DNA of 9,143 nt from Desulfurococcales archaeon (GTDB lineage: Archaea > Thermoproteota > Thermoprotei_A > Sulfolobales > Ignisphaeraceae): assembly GCA_027037025.1 (NCBI GenBank), contig JALWBS010000069.1, positions 1-9,143 of the forward strand. Reading direction: 5' to 3'. The first letter of the stretch is position 1. The number at the start of each line of letters is the position of its first letter. Of this stretch, positions 1 through 6,573 are shown one piece after another. Below the pieces are notes generated by a model, which did no database searches, was not told the DNA's origin, and saw nothing but the letters and a program-made list of their open reading frames with translations. The position numbers and the translations under genes were made by a program.

Positions 1-63
1 CTCAGCCAAAGCCTTTACGAAGGCCAGCCCAACGTTTCCAAGCCCAAGAACGGCGATCCTCAA
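1..63 (-). CDS. N-terminus of Rossmann dehydrogenase, probably homoserine dehydrogenase (partial)
   Basis: Only the first 21 codons are present; the gene leaves the window at base 1. They read (M)RIAVLGLGNVGLAFVKALAE: a beta strand followed by the NAD(P)-binding glycine loop GxGNVG and the next helix. This N-terminus is typical of archaeal homoserine dehydrogenases, which reduce aspartate semialdehyde to homoserine in the threonine/methionine pathway, but other NAD(P) enzymes start similarly, so the family call is an inference. The start is TTG at 63-61; the same frame is closed by a TGA at 87-85, and no ATG or GTG lies between. An AGGGG run at 84-80 may help ribosome binding, and a TATA-like box lies at 119-112. 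Confidence 0.6.
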   Translation of the reverse strand, partial: MRIAVLGLGNVGLAFVKALAE

Positions 64-111
64 GGCTACGCACCGCGAACCCCTTCACTAGCTACAACAC
101 GTGTTTCCATA

Positions 112-119
112 GATAAAAA
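112..119 (-). promoter_or_regulatory. TATA-like box for the leftward dehydrogenase
   Basis: Reads TTTTTATC on the minus strand. An archaeal start site about 26 nt downstream would fall near base 90, leaving a leader of roughly 27 nt before the TTG start at 63. Assigned by eye only. Confidence 0.35.
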
Positions 120-173
120 CTAGCTGTGAACCCATGACTACCCGGACTCGTTGCGATGAAGTGAGTAGCACAG

Positions 174-183
174 TTCTTAATAG
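174..183 (+). promoter_or_regulatory. TATA-like box for the nitroreductase operon
   Basis: Reads TTCTTAATAG about 35 nt before the ATG at 216. Transcription would start around 205, giving a very short leader. No convincing Shine-Dalgarno sequence precedes this ATG, which fits near-leaderless expression of the first gene of an operon. The match to consensus is weak. Confidence 0.3.
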
Positions 184-215
184 CTAAGGAACCGGGTGCT
201 TTCATAGGGTTTCGA

Positions 216-1133
216 ATGAGGGTTGCCTACCTAGCCATGGTCATCGCGATACTCGTACTTGCATCGATACTCGCAACGATTCTCGTGAACCCATCGCTCC
301 TAGGCTTACCCACACGAACCGTAACGGTGACCGTGACCAAGGTGTTGAGCTCGGGCGCAACGGCTTCAACCTCCACAAGCTCCGTAACCTCCATGAACAT
401 CTCGAAGGAGGTTAGGGTTCTGAAGAACGGTGTTATTCTACTGCCCTACCCAAGGATTAGAAGGGGCGTGCTCTCGGTCGAGCAAGCCCTTGCCTATAGA
501 AGGAGTATTCGTGAGTACCTCCCCAAACCCATAACGATCTTCCAGCTCTCCCAACTGCTATGGGCTGCCTACGGAATCAACGAGGTTGTTCACGGTTTCA
601 AAACGTGTCCAAGTGCTGGGGCTCTCTACCCACTGATTATCTATGTAGTCGTTGGTGAGAAGTCCGTTGTGATAGATCCATCTAAGAACCTCTACCTACC
701 CGCTGGTATCTATCGATACGATCCCTACACCCATACGCTCAAGCTCGTTAAGAAAGGTGATTTCAGGGAGGAGCTTGCTAAGGCCGCGGTGAACCAGCCG
801 TGGGTTAGGAACGCTGCTATCGACATCGTGATCACAGCGATATACGAGAAGACAACGAGGGTCTACGGTGAGAGGGGTATTAGGTATGTACATATGGAGG
901 CTGGGCACGCTGGACAAAACATCTACCTCGAAGCTGCAGCCCTAGGCCTAGGCACGGTCGTTGTAGGCGCTTTCTACGACGATTGGGTTAAGGAGATCAT
1001 AGGCGCTACACCTAGGGAAACACCGCTCTACATCATCCCCCTGGGGATCCCAAAGAAGTTCTACACGATTACCGAGGATGAGATAGCTAAGTTCATCCAC
1101 GAGCAGAGGGTTAGAGCTGGGTACGAACCTTGA
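216..1133 (+). CDS. Membrane-anchored SagB/ThcOx-type nitroreductase (FMN oxidoreductase)
   Basis: A 305-residue protein. Residues about 5-27 form one hydrophobic helix. Residues about 33-60 are a Thr/Ser/Val-rich low-complexity linker. A nitroreductase fold follows from about residue 77. SagB-type landmarks are RRSIREY (95-101, FMN phosphate region), PSAGALYP (132-139), HMEAGHAGQNIYLEA (226-240), GLGTVVVGAF (244-253) and PLYIIPLGIP (270-279). The family uses FMN for dehydrogenations; some members oxidise azolines in peptide natural products, but no YcaO or precursor peptide gene is visible here, so the substrate is unknown. The linker type and single N-terminal helix suggest the flavin domain is extracytoplasmic. 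No twin-arginine motif is present, which is odd for an exported flavoprotein. The stop codon overlaps the TTG start of the next gene, so the two are probably translated together. Confidence 0.85.
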   Translation: MRVAYLAMVIAILVLASILATILVNPSLLGLPTRTVTVTVTKVLSSGATASTSTSSVTSMNISKEVRVLKNGVILLPYPRIRRGVLSVEQALAYRRSIREYLPKPITIFQLSQLLWAAYGINEVVHGFKTCPSAGALYPLIIYVVVGEKSVVIDPSKNLYLPAGIYRYDPYTHTLKLVKKGDFREELAKAAVNQPWVRNAAIDIVITAIYEKTTRVYGERGIRYVHMEAGHAGQNIYLEAAALGLGTVVVGAFYDDWVKEIIGATPRETPLYIIPLGIPKKFYTITEDEIAKFIHEQRVRAGYEP

Positions 1134-1480
1134 TCTCGATACCGAGGATATGCAGAATCATCGCATTAATAACCTCGATACCCCTCATCATAATCAGCTA
1201 CCTCTACCTACTGAGTGGCTACGCACTCCTCAAACCCAGCATCGTTGAGAACCTCACGCTAGGACTCATCGACTACCGAAAAGCAGTTCTAATCCACCTA
1301 AACCCCTTAACTAGATGGATACTCATAGCATTAGCATCGATACACAGCACCACCGGGCTCTGGCTAACAACCTATAGCGTGAAAAACACTGTTCTAAGGC
1401 TCATACTCAGAATATCGATAGTATTGCTATCAGTACTGATTATCCTACACCTCGCAATAATAGAAGTCCTCCATGCCTAA
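1130..1480 (+). CDS. Small three-helix membrane protein, possible haem b partner of the nitroreductase
   Basis: A 116-residue, very hydrophobic protein starting at TTG 1130. The start overlaps the upstream stop by 4 bases (TTGA) and no other start fits. Predicted membrane segments are about 10-34, 60-81 and 89-112. Histidines lie near or within them: H56 (IHLNP), H72 (IHSTTG), H107 (ILHLA) and H115. The spacing, with one histidine per helix near H72 and H107 plus an LSGY turn in helix 1, resembles small cytochrome-b-like anchor subunits, but I do not recognise a specific family. Haem binding is an inference. Coupling to the flavoprotein gene suggests a shared complex, for example moving electrons between the membrane quinone pool and the outer flavin domain. 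It could equally be a plain structural anchor. It converges with the glycosyltransferase downstream, leaving a 20-base gap. Confidence 0.65.
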   Translation: MISIPRICRIIALITSIPLIIISYLYLLSGYALLKPSIVENLTLGLIDYRKAVLIHLNPLTRWILIALASIHSTTGLWLTTYSVKNTVLRLILRISIVLLSVLIILHLAIIEVLHA

Positions 1481-1500
1481 CCCCAGTTCCACGGCACTCA

Positions 1501-2424
1501 TTAAGGGAGTTCAACACCGAACTTCTCCTTAACATACTTCCTCAAAATCGAGGGGTACGGAAGCAGCTTATTAGGATCGTAAGGAGCTAACCCCCTCAAC
1601 AGATTTTCAAGGTACTTCTTAGCAGCTTCAACAAGATCATCTGTACCGAAGTCATCCCGTATCCTATTCCTAACATAGCTTTCGAGATCTACCTTCCCAA
1701 GCAATCCCTTCCTACGTATTTCATACCAGTAATGCCTATAGAGCAATCTAACGGGGTTCTTAACAGTTCGAAGATGTATAGACATAGGGGTTTCGATATC
1801 GATCCTATAGTAAAACGCTGGTAGTTCTAGATGTTCAAGCCAATCTATGTAGGTATACCTAAGCCTTGGATGGTAGGTGTAGAGCCAGTGCTCAACGTGT
1901 AGATAGTTCCTAGGGTTGTAGTGTAGGAGATCGCCATCTAGACACACGTGAGGCCAATAAACAGCGTAGTACCATCGCTCCTCATCAAGATCCTCGATTA
2001 ACTTCCTAAGCTTGGGAGCGAAGTTCTCGTGGAGAATGAAGTCTGGATCCCACTTAAGAATCCATCTATAGCTCGAGTGTTTAAGCCCTAGATTCCCTAC
2101 CTCAGCCATGTCCGTGGTGAAGGTCTTCACTATCTTGACGGGTATCCCAAGCTCCTTACCCACATCCTTAGCTATCTCAGGAGTTCTATCCGTCGAAGCA
2201 TCTATCAACACGTACTCATCCACAATCTCGGCTATGCTCCTCATAGAAACCTCTATCCAATCCTCCTCATTCCTCGACCAAACAATTGCAGACACTCCAA
2301 ACTCTCGATATTTATCAGGTGGTGGGACGAGCCTCAAAGCCCTGTATATCGATGCTAATACCCATCTCAATACTCTTACACCGCGCTTACCTAATACCCT
2401 TCTCACGATGTACTTTAGGCTCAT
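1501..2424 (-). CDS. Family 2 glycosyltransferase (GT-A fold)
   Basis: 307 residues from ATG 2424. Residues about 45-130 form the nucleotide-sugar half of a GT-A fold: a first strand ending in WSRNEED (50-56), the acidic motif LIDASTDRTPEIA (73-85), and KWDPDF (124-129), the DxD-like metal and sugar-nucleotide site. The second half is unusually rich in Tyr, Trp and His (about residues 150-235) and probably forms the acceptor pocket. The enzyme likely adds a sugar to a lipid-linked or surface glycan. Two starts are close together. GTG 2433 overlaps the upstream stop as GTGA and follows AAGGTG. ATG 2424 follows GGTGA by 5 bases. I prefer ATG; GTG would add three residues. An open extension back to 2484 lies inside the upstream gene and does not look like protein of this family. 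It is the second gene of a leftward pair. Confidence 0.85.
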   Translation of the reverse strand: MSLKYIVRRVLGKRGVRVLRWVLASIYRALRLVPPPDKYREFGVSAIVWSRNEEDWIEVSMRSIAEIVDEYVLIDASTDRTPEIAKDVGKELGIPVKIVKTFTTDMAEVGNLGLKHSSYRWILKWDPDFILHENFAPKLRKLIEDLDEERWYYAVYWPHVCLDGDLLHYNPRNYLHVEHWLYTYHPRLRYTYIDWLEHLELPAFYYRIDIETPMSIHLRTVKNPVRLLYRHYWYEIRRKGLLGKVDLESYVRNRIRDDFGTDDLVEAAKKYLENLLRGLAPYDPNKLLPYPSILRKYVKEKFGVELP

Positions 2425-2429
2425 CCCCT

Positions 2430-3575
2430 TCACCGTAGCACCTTGTTTATAACATCGATGAACACATCTGCTACCCGATCCCAACTACAGTTCTTTGCGT
2501 ACTCCAAACCCTTCCTCGCTTTCTCCATAGCTTCTTCGTAGTTTCTGTAGATGTGGAGAATTGCTTCGGCCAACGCCTCTACATCTCCTCGGGGAACTAT
2601 GTAAGCTCTATCGCTCGAAGCAACCCCCGTCTCGACAAAGATGTCCGAAGCTATTACCGGTTTTCCAAAGGCCATGCACTCAACAATGGTTAACCCGAAA
2701 CCCTCTTCGCCTATGGATGGCGCTACGCACACGTCGGCAATTCTATAGTAGGGCTCTACGCTCGGAACATCGACGAGTATCTTGACACGCTCCTCACCAA
2801 GGCTCTCGTTAATCTCTCTAGCCATGGTCAAAGCCCTGTTCAGGTACTCAATGTGTTCCGGGTCAACTCCCTTGCCTCCGACTAGCCATAGCCTAGCTCT
2901 TGGGATTTCACTAGCAATTCTTTTAAACGCTTTGAGAAGTATGTGCTGACCCTTGTTAGGTGCGAACCTACCCACTTGAACAATATCGAACCAATCGTTA
3001 TCCTCGTGAACATATTGAAATGGACCTTCAACACCCTCGAAACCGAGAACATTGATTCTAGCTGGGTCCGCCCCTAGATACTTGATGAGATCCTTCTCAA
3101 CAGCTTTGCTAGGAACGATTATCGCATCTACACGTGAAACGATGCGCTTAAGTATTTGAGTCCTTAGGAAATGTTTTACCCTATGCCTCCTAGCCCACTC
3201 TGACCTGAAGAGCCCAATGTCGTGGATAACGGCTATCACAGGTATGTCTCTTGAGATAAGGATTGGCGAAGCCTCACCCCAGTAACAGTTGACTATAGCT
3301 ACGTCAGGCCGAAGCTCGTTGACAACTTTGGCAGCCCACCAAGAAAACCTGAGGCTGGCGATGAAGGGCCTCGGCCTACGATCTTCGAAAACTCTGAGTT
3401 CATGAACAGCCCTGGGATAAGGAAATCCAGGGATCCAACGAGTAACACCAACAACTCTGAAACTTCTATTACTAAGCTTCTCAGCAACTTTCGAAATGAA
3501 TCTCTCCGAACCACCATGTATAGAGCAGAACCAGCCTCTAGATACCATAGCTATCAGCGCGCTATCCGAAAACAT
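2430..3575 (-). CDS. Family 4 glycosyltransferase (GT-B fold)
   Basis: 381 residues from ATG 3575. The N-terminal domain opens with SRGWFCSIHGGSER, the glycine-rich loop of GT4 enzymes. The inter-domain region carries IVPSKAVEKDL (153-163). The C-terminal nucleotide-sugar domain starts with VGRFAPNKGQ (201-210) and has the retaining E-x7-E motif EEGFGLTIVE (290-299), followed by CMAFGKPVIASD. All expected elements are intact and the length is normal for the family. No membrane segment or signal is seen, so it probably works at the cytoplasmic membrane face on a lipid-linked acceptor. Donor and acceptor are unknown. The strong site GGAGGTGG ends directly against a TTG at 3584, too close to use, and lies 9 bases before ATG 3575, which decides the start. 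Its stop overlaps or nearly abuts the following GT2 gene, so the two form an operon. Confidence 0.88.
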   Translation of the reverse strand: MFSDSALIAMVSRGWFCSIHGGSERFISKVAEKLSNRSFRVVGVTRWIPGFPYPRAVHELRVFEDRRPRPFIASLRFSWWAAKVVNELRPDVAIVNCYWGEASPILISRDIPVIAVIHDIGLFRSEWARRHRVKHFLRTQILKRIVSRVDAIIVPSKAVEKDLIKYLGADPARINVLGFEGVEGPFQYVHEDNDWFDIVQVGRFAPNKGQHILLKAFKRIASEIPRARLWLVGGKGVDPEHIEYLNRALTMAREINESLGEERVKILVDVPSVEPYYRIADVCVAPSIGEEGFGLTIVECMAFGKPVIASDIFVETGVASSDRAYIVPRGDVEALAEAILHIYRNYEEAMEKARKGLEYAKNCSWDRVADVFIDVINKVLR

Positions 3576-3584
3576 AGTTAACAA

Positions 3585-3592
3585 CCACCTCC
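3585..3592 (-). promoter_or_regulatory. Strong Shine-Dalgarno site deciding the GT4 start
   Basis: Reads GGAGGTGG on the minus strand, a near-complete complement of the archaeal 16S rRNA tail. The 9-base spacer to ATG 3575 is usable, whereas TTG 3584 would have no spacer. A leader carrying this site implies a promoter further up; TTTCTAAA around 3631-3624 is a weak TATA candidate. Confidence 0.6.
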
Positions 3593-3655
3593 AAGATGAG
3601 GGCTTACAGCTATGTAATGTAGTTTAGAAACCGGATAATAACACAGCGTGGCACA

Positions 3656-3664
3656 TTTTATATA
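3656..3664 (+). promoter_or_regulatory. TATA box of the rightward glycan operon
   Basis: Reads TTTTATATA, an excellent archaeal TATA box. Its centre lies about 29-30 nt before the A of ATG 3690, so transcription should begin at or within about 3 nt of that ATG. The rightward operon is therefore probably leaderless at its first gene. This excludes the GTG at 3648, which lies upstream of the box. Confidence 0.7.
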
Positions 3665-3689
3665 CCTTACATATCGTTTCTATAGGGCG

Positions 3690-4814
3690 ATGCAGGCTCT
3701 AGTGCTTCATAAATCCCTAAATCCATGCGGTGGTGCTGAACGGGTTTGTTTAGTCATAATCGAGGTACTGAAGAACTTAGGCTTCAGTGTAACTCTAGCA
3801 ACTTTTGAGAGAACAAATTGGTTCCAAGTATTTGAAATGTTTCCCAATATCATCAAACCCGATCGAGAGGTAGTGATTTCAGCGCTAAACCTAAAGGCAT
3901 TTTCAATATATGTCCATACTTTAAACATGTTAAGACTTCTTAACTATGGTAAGAATTTCGATATATCAGTTAATAGTCATGGTGATGTCCTACTAGTACC
4001 CGCGGACATCATATACATGCATTTCCCAACATTTTTCTTATTACCGTTTACGGAGGATGGTGTAAAGTACTATAAAGCAATACCTTGGAAAGTGTATTAC
4101 TTACCGCATAAATACATAGTCAAAGTACTTGCGAAATCAATGAATAATTCAATTATCTTAACAAACTCTCATTTCTCAGCGATGATGATTAAGAAATTTC
4201 TTAATTCAAAACCGTTGATTCTTTATCCACCAGTTAATGTAGAAATTTTTGAAGTCATAGGAAAATTTCCAGAACACAGAGAGAATATTGTAGTATCCAT
4301 AGGCAGATATTCTCCTGAAAAGCGCTTCGAATGGATTCTTCATGTTGCGCGTGAAATGCCCGATATTAATTTCATTATCATAGGTTCGGCAAATAATAAA
4401 TATTCAATTAGTTACTATGAAAAGTTGATGTTAATGAAAAGAAGGATGAATTTGAATAACGTTGAGTTACTTAGAAACTTGCCATTTAAAGCAATGCTGA
4501 AAATCTTATCGAAAGCTAAGGTTTATCTACATGCTATGAAGATGGAGCATTTCGGCATAGCCGTTGTTGAAGCTATGGCAGCGGGTCTCGTACCCGTGGT
4601 TCATCGGAGTGGCGGCACCTACACAGACGTTATTGAGTTCGGTCGTTACGGATATGCTTACGAAACACTTGAGGAATGTGTAAAAGCTATCCGGCACGCC
4701 CTCGATAACCATCTCAAGTGGTTTCCAGTGGTTAAGAGAGCGGCTCGGAGGTTCTCTAGAAAGAGATTCATCGAGGGTTTCACTAAGATCGTTGAGAAGG
4801 TGATGAGTATATGA
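3690..4814 (+). CDS. ALG11-like family 4 glycosyltransferase, compositional mosaic
   Basis: 374 residues from ATG 3690. It resembles the ALG11-type GT4 group (eukaryotic alpha-1,2-mannosyltransferases of the N-glycan lipid precursor and archaeal relatives). Shared elements are PCGGAERV (12-19), LYPPVN (178-183), SIGRYSPEKRFE (203-214), and EHFGIAVVEAMAAG (286-299) with the E-x7-E pair E286/E294, then VVHRSGG. Donor specificity cannot be assigned. The likely role is extension of a lipid-linked glycan for surface protein glycosylation. The gene's base composition is split: 4141-4200 has 16 G/C of 60 and 4381-4440 has 14, while 4561-4620 has 37 and 4681-4740 has 29. The change falls near 4540, at the E-x7-E motif, with the reading frame intact. 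It overlaps the following methyltransferase by 4 bases and is preceded by a leaderless-type promoter. Confidence 0.87.
   Translation: MQALVLHKSLNPCGGAERVCLVIIEVLKNLGFSVTLATFERTNWFQVFEMFPNIIKPDREVVISALNLKAFSIYVHTLNMLRLLNYGKNFDISVNSHGDVLLVPADIIYMHFPTFFLLPFTEDGVKYYKAIPWKVYYLPHKYIVKVLAKSMNNSIILTNSHFSAMMIKKFLNSKPLILYPPVNVEIFEVIGKFPEHRENIVVSIGRYSPEKRFEWILHVAREMPDINFIIIGSANNKYSISYYEKLMLMKRRMNLNNVELLRNLPFKAMLKILSKAKVYLHAMKMEHFGIAVVEAMAAGLVPVVHRSGGTYTDVIEFGRYGYAYETLEECVKAIRHALDNHLKWFPVVKRAARRFSRKRFIEGFTKIVEKVMSI
4799..4804 (+). promoter_or_regulatory. Internal Shine-Dalgarno site for the methyltransferase
   Basis: GGTGAT within the last codons of the glycosyltransferase, 6 bases before ATG 4811. The later operon gene uses a ribosome binding site, while the first gene appears leaderless, the usual crenarchaeal pattern. 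Confidence 0.65.
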
Positions 4815-5431
4815 ATTACGATGTTAAATACTTAGAGAGAAGGCGAAGCGAAGTTGATTGCACCGAGTGGCTCGATATCCTCTACGCGTTGAAAGCTATG
4901 CACGTTCCCAGGAATGCTAGGATTGTTGAGCTAGGCGCTGGTGAAGGAGGTCTACTGCGTTTCCTTGTAAAGCATGGCTATAGGAATGTGATTGGATACG
5001 ACCTTTTATACGAAGATGATCTCGTAGTTCGCGCTGATTTAACCAAGGTTCTTCCAGAGCCACCCTTCGACGTGTGTATATCTCAGCATTTCCTTGAGCA
5101 TATACCGCAGGATAGAGCGATTGAATTAGCTAAGTGGTGCTTAAGCCATGGATTGCTCTTCATAGCGATTGTACCTGGGCATCATAACAAGGACCCTACT
5201 CACATAGTTAATCACTATGAGTACGAGGATCTGCTGAGTTTCGTCAAAAAGGTGAATGCGCCTTACTGGCGTATTGAGCCTGACATGATGAGTTTTGTCA
5301 ATCCGGCTGCACGGGATTGGCTTGTCGTGCTTAGCAGAAAGCCTATACCTCGTAAAGTCAAACCTTTCTGGTTCACTACGTTAATTCGCATGATTAGGAC
5401 GGTATTTAAGCTCTTAGGGAGAGTGATTTGA
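4811..5431 (+). CDS. SAM-dependent methyltransferase of the glycan operon
   Basis: 206 residues. Class I methyltransferase motifs are VELGAGEGG (39-47, SAM-binding loop), an acidic residue after the second strand in GYDLL (62-66, D64), RADL (74-77) and SQHFLEHI (91-98), the motif IV region typical of Methyltransf_11/23-like proteins. Basic, hydrophobic residues at 178-206 (KPIPRKVKPFWF and onward) could touch the membrane. It may methylate a sugar or a lipid-linked glycan intermediate; the substrate is inferred only from its place between a glycosyltransferase and a former phosphatase gene. ATG overlaps the upstream stop as ATGA and has the site GGTGAT 6 bases before it, giving a firm start. 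Composition is like the surrounding genome, unlike the first part of the upstream gene. Confidence 0.82.
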   Translation: MNYDVKYLERRRSEVDCTEWLDILYALKAMHVPRNARIVELGAGEGGLLRFLVKHGYRNVIGYDLLYEDDLVVRADLTKVLPEPPFDVCISQHFLEHIPQDRAIELAKWCLSHGLLFIAIVPGHHNKDPTHIVNHYEYEDLLSFVKKVNAPYWRIEPDMMSFVNPAARDWLVVLSRKPIPRKVKPFWFTTLIRMIRTVFKLLGRVI

Positions 5432-5432
5432 A

Positions 5433-6249
5433 ATGCCACGAGTTCTCATACCCGCCTTCGATGGGCTTAAGATCAAATTGGTGGAGCGGTGAGATCTAAA
5501 AACATTAAGTAAGCTGTTTACGCTGTTTACGAAACTTACAGAGCTGTTGAGAGCCCTAGGTACGGCAAGCCCCACGCCCTCTGCTTGGGCAACGATAATC
5601 ACCATCAGATCCCGGAGAAGCATGAGATATATGTTTGGTAGATCTACGGCAGGATCCTAGATAGGTTGAGGTACCTATCCATCGTTAGGTAGGCTAAGAA
5701 CTAGAGGAGGATCCTCCAGAGACTCGGTATAAGACCTAAACTCGTGAGTAAGAGTATAATCAAGGTCCCAACACTGTTCGACATCGCTAGACCTAGCAAG
5801 GTGCTGTTCGTGCCAACAATAAGAGCCTACATGGATATACTACGAATACAATGAGGCTTTCAATAAGGGTCTTGATGCTTACATAGCTAAGGTATGAGAT
5901 CCACGAGTATCGAAAGCAAGTGTTCTTTGAGGAGCTGGTGAAGAGCGATGATTAGAGGCTCTTCATGGCTCGATTCGACGTAGCGGATCTCCTTGGACAC
6001 GTACGTATATCCAAGTGTGGGCTTCAGCTCATGAAGTCTTACCTAGACCTCAACAACCTCGTTGCCAAGATTAAGAAGATGCTTAGCTAGGACACGATCG
6101 TTCTCATTATCAGTGACCACGGAATGAAGCTTGATGGGACGGGGAATCACGGCGACGAAGGGTTCTGGAACCTATCCAGAGACATATCGTGGTTCAGACC
6201 GAGGAAAGCAACCGACTTCTTCCACCTGATCCTCAGGTTAATAAGCTAG
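5433..6249 (+). pseudogene. Decayed alkaline-phosphatase-superfamily (phosphodiesterase-like) gene
   Basis: Remains of one gene spread over three frames, starting one base after the methyltransferase stop. Segments in order: MPRVLIPAFDGLKIKLVER (5433-5489) ending at TGA 5490; a frame change at the A-run 5498-5502, then KNIK and TAA 5510; SPTPSAWATIIT (around 5565-5610, first frame); EKHEIYVW then TAG 5639; IYGRILDRLRYL then TAG 5690 and 5702; RRILQRLGIRPK to IKVPTLFDIA and VLFVPT, ending at TGA 5852; NEAFNKGLDAYIAK in another frame; from 5893 the third frame with TAG 5953, RFDVADLLGHV, TAG 6088, LIISDHGMKLDGTGNHGD, and a final TAG 6247. FDGL, the TP nucleophile region, DLLGH and SDHGM are the superfamily's metal and nucleophile landmarks. 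At least eight internal stops and at least three frame changes rule out a working product. It probably acted on a phospho-glycan or phospholipid. Confidence 0.85.
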
Positions 6250-6305
6250 ATCATTGTCAAAACCCCAACCCTGCTTAGAAATGGTCTATTAATGACTGCG
6301 CAGAA

Positions 6306-6569
6306 TTAGCGTGTTAAGGCGATTATGATTGATATCACCACGAGGATCATCGTTATCAGCGCCTTCAATGAGGTTCTTGGGCTTCGCTTAGCGTTCTCGA
6401 TGGCTATGGCCAGTAGTGTTGCTAGTGGTGTGCTTAGCACGGTTAGGATTCCTAGGAGCGTTACTTTCGTGCCGATCTCTGTGCTGATCAAGGAGTTAAT
6501 GGCCATTCCTGCAATCGTCATTGCGATGCCTAACGCTATTCCCACACTCATCAGCTTGGGGCTTAGCAT
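6306..6569 (-). CDS. DUF1634-type small membrane protein, partner of TauE
   Basis: 87 residues with three predicted membrane helices (about 8-29, 36-58 and 68-85). LGILTVLSTPLATLLAIAIE in the second helix and LKALITMILVVISIIIAL in the third match the DUF1634 pattern, in which a GxLxxxATP-like helix is followed by a short charged loop. DUF1634 genes commonly sit beside TauE/SafE permease genes in archaea and bacteria; the protein's own function is not known and it may be an accessory subunit. ATG 6569 lies 4 bases after the permease stop. The site GGTGA at 6578-6574 overlaps that stop, so translation is likely coupled. An open frame on the opposite strand across the same bases is a shadow. Confidence 0.75.
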   Translation of the reverse strand: MLSPKLMSVGIALGIAMTIAGMAINSLISTEIGTKVTLLGILTVLSTPLATLLAIAIENAKRSPRTSLKALITMILVVISIIIALTR

Positions 6570-6573
6570 GGTT

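Noticed and set aside
87..125. ACTAGCT repeated at 87-93 and 119-125 as possible operator sites.
   Set aside because: A 7-base direct repeat in 40 bases is weak, its arms are not extended, and one copy lies outside any clear promoter spacing.
205..222. GGGTTTCGAATG resembling a tRNA T-arm.
   Set aside because: No acceptor stem, D-arm or anticodon arm can be built around it, and it covers the start of the nitroreductase gene.
2108..2452. Open plus-strand frame of 114 codons across the GT2 gene.
   Set aside because: It is antisense to a clear glycosyltransferase and its translation has no family features; a shadow frame.
2434..2484. N-terminal extension of the GT2 gene from ATG 2484.
   Set aside because: It lies inside the end of the upstream glycosyltransferase in another frame, its residues do not look family-like, and two better starts with ribosome sites exist at 2433 and 2424.
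4800..4806. GTGATGA resembling a C box of a C/D guide RNA.
   Set aside because: No partnered D box at a suitable distance; the bases serve as the methyltransferase ribosome binding site inside coding sequence.
5433..6249. TAG codons in the decayed phosphatase gene as a recoded amino acid (pyrrolysine-like readthrough).
   Set aside because: TGA and TAA stops also occur, and at least three frame changes break the protein, so recoding cannot restore it. Ordinary decay explains everything.
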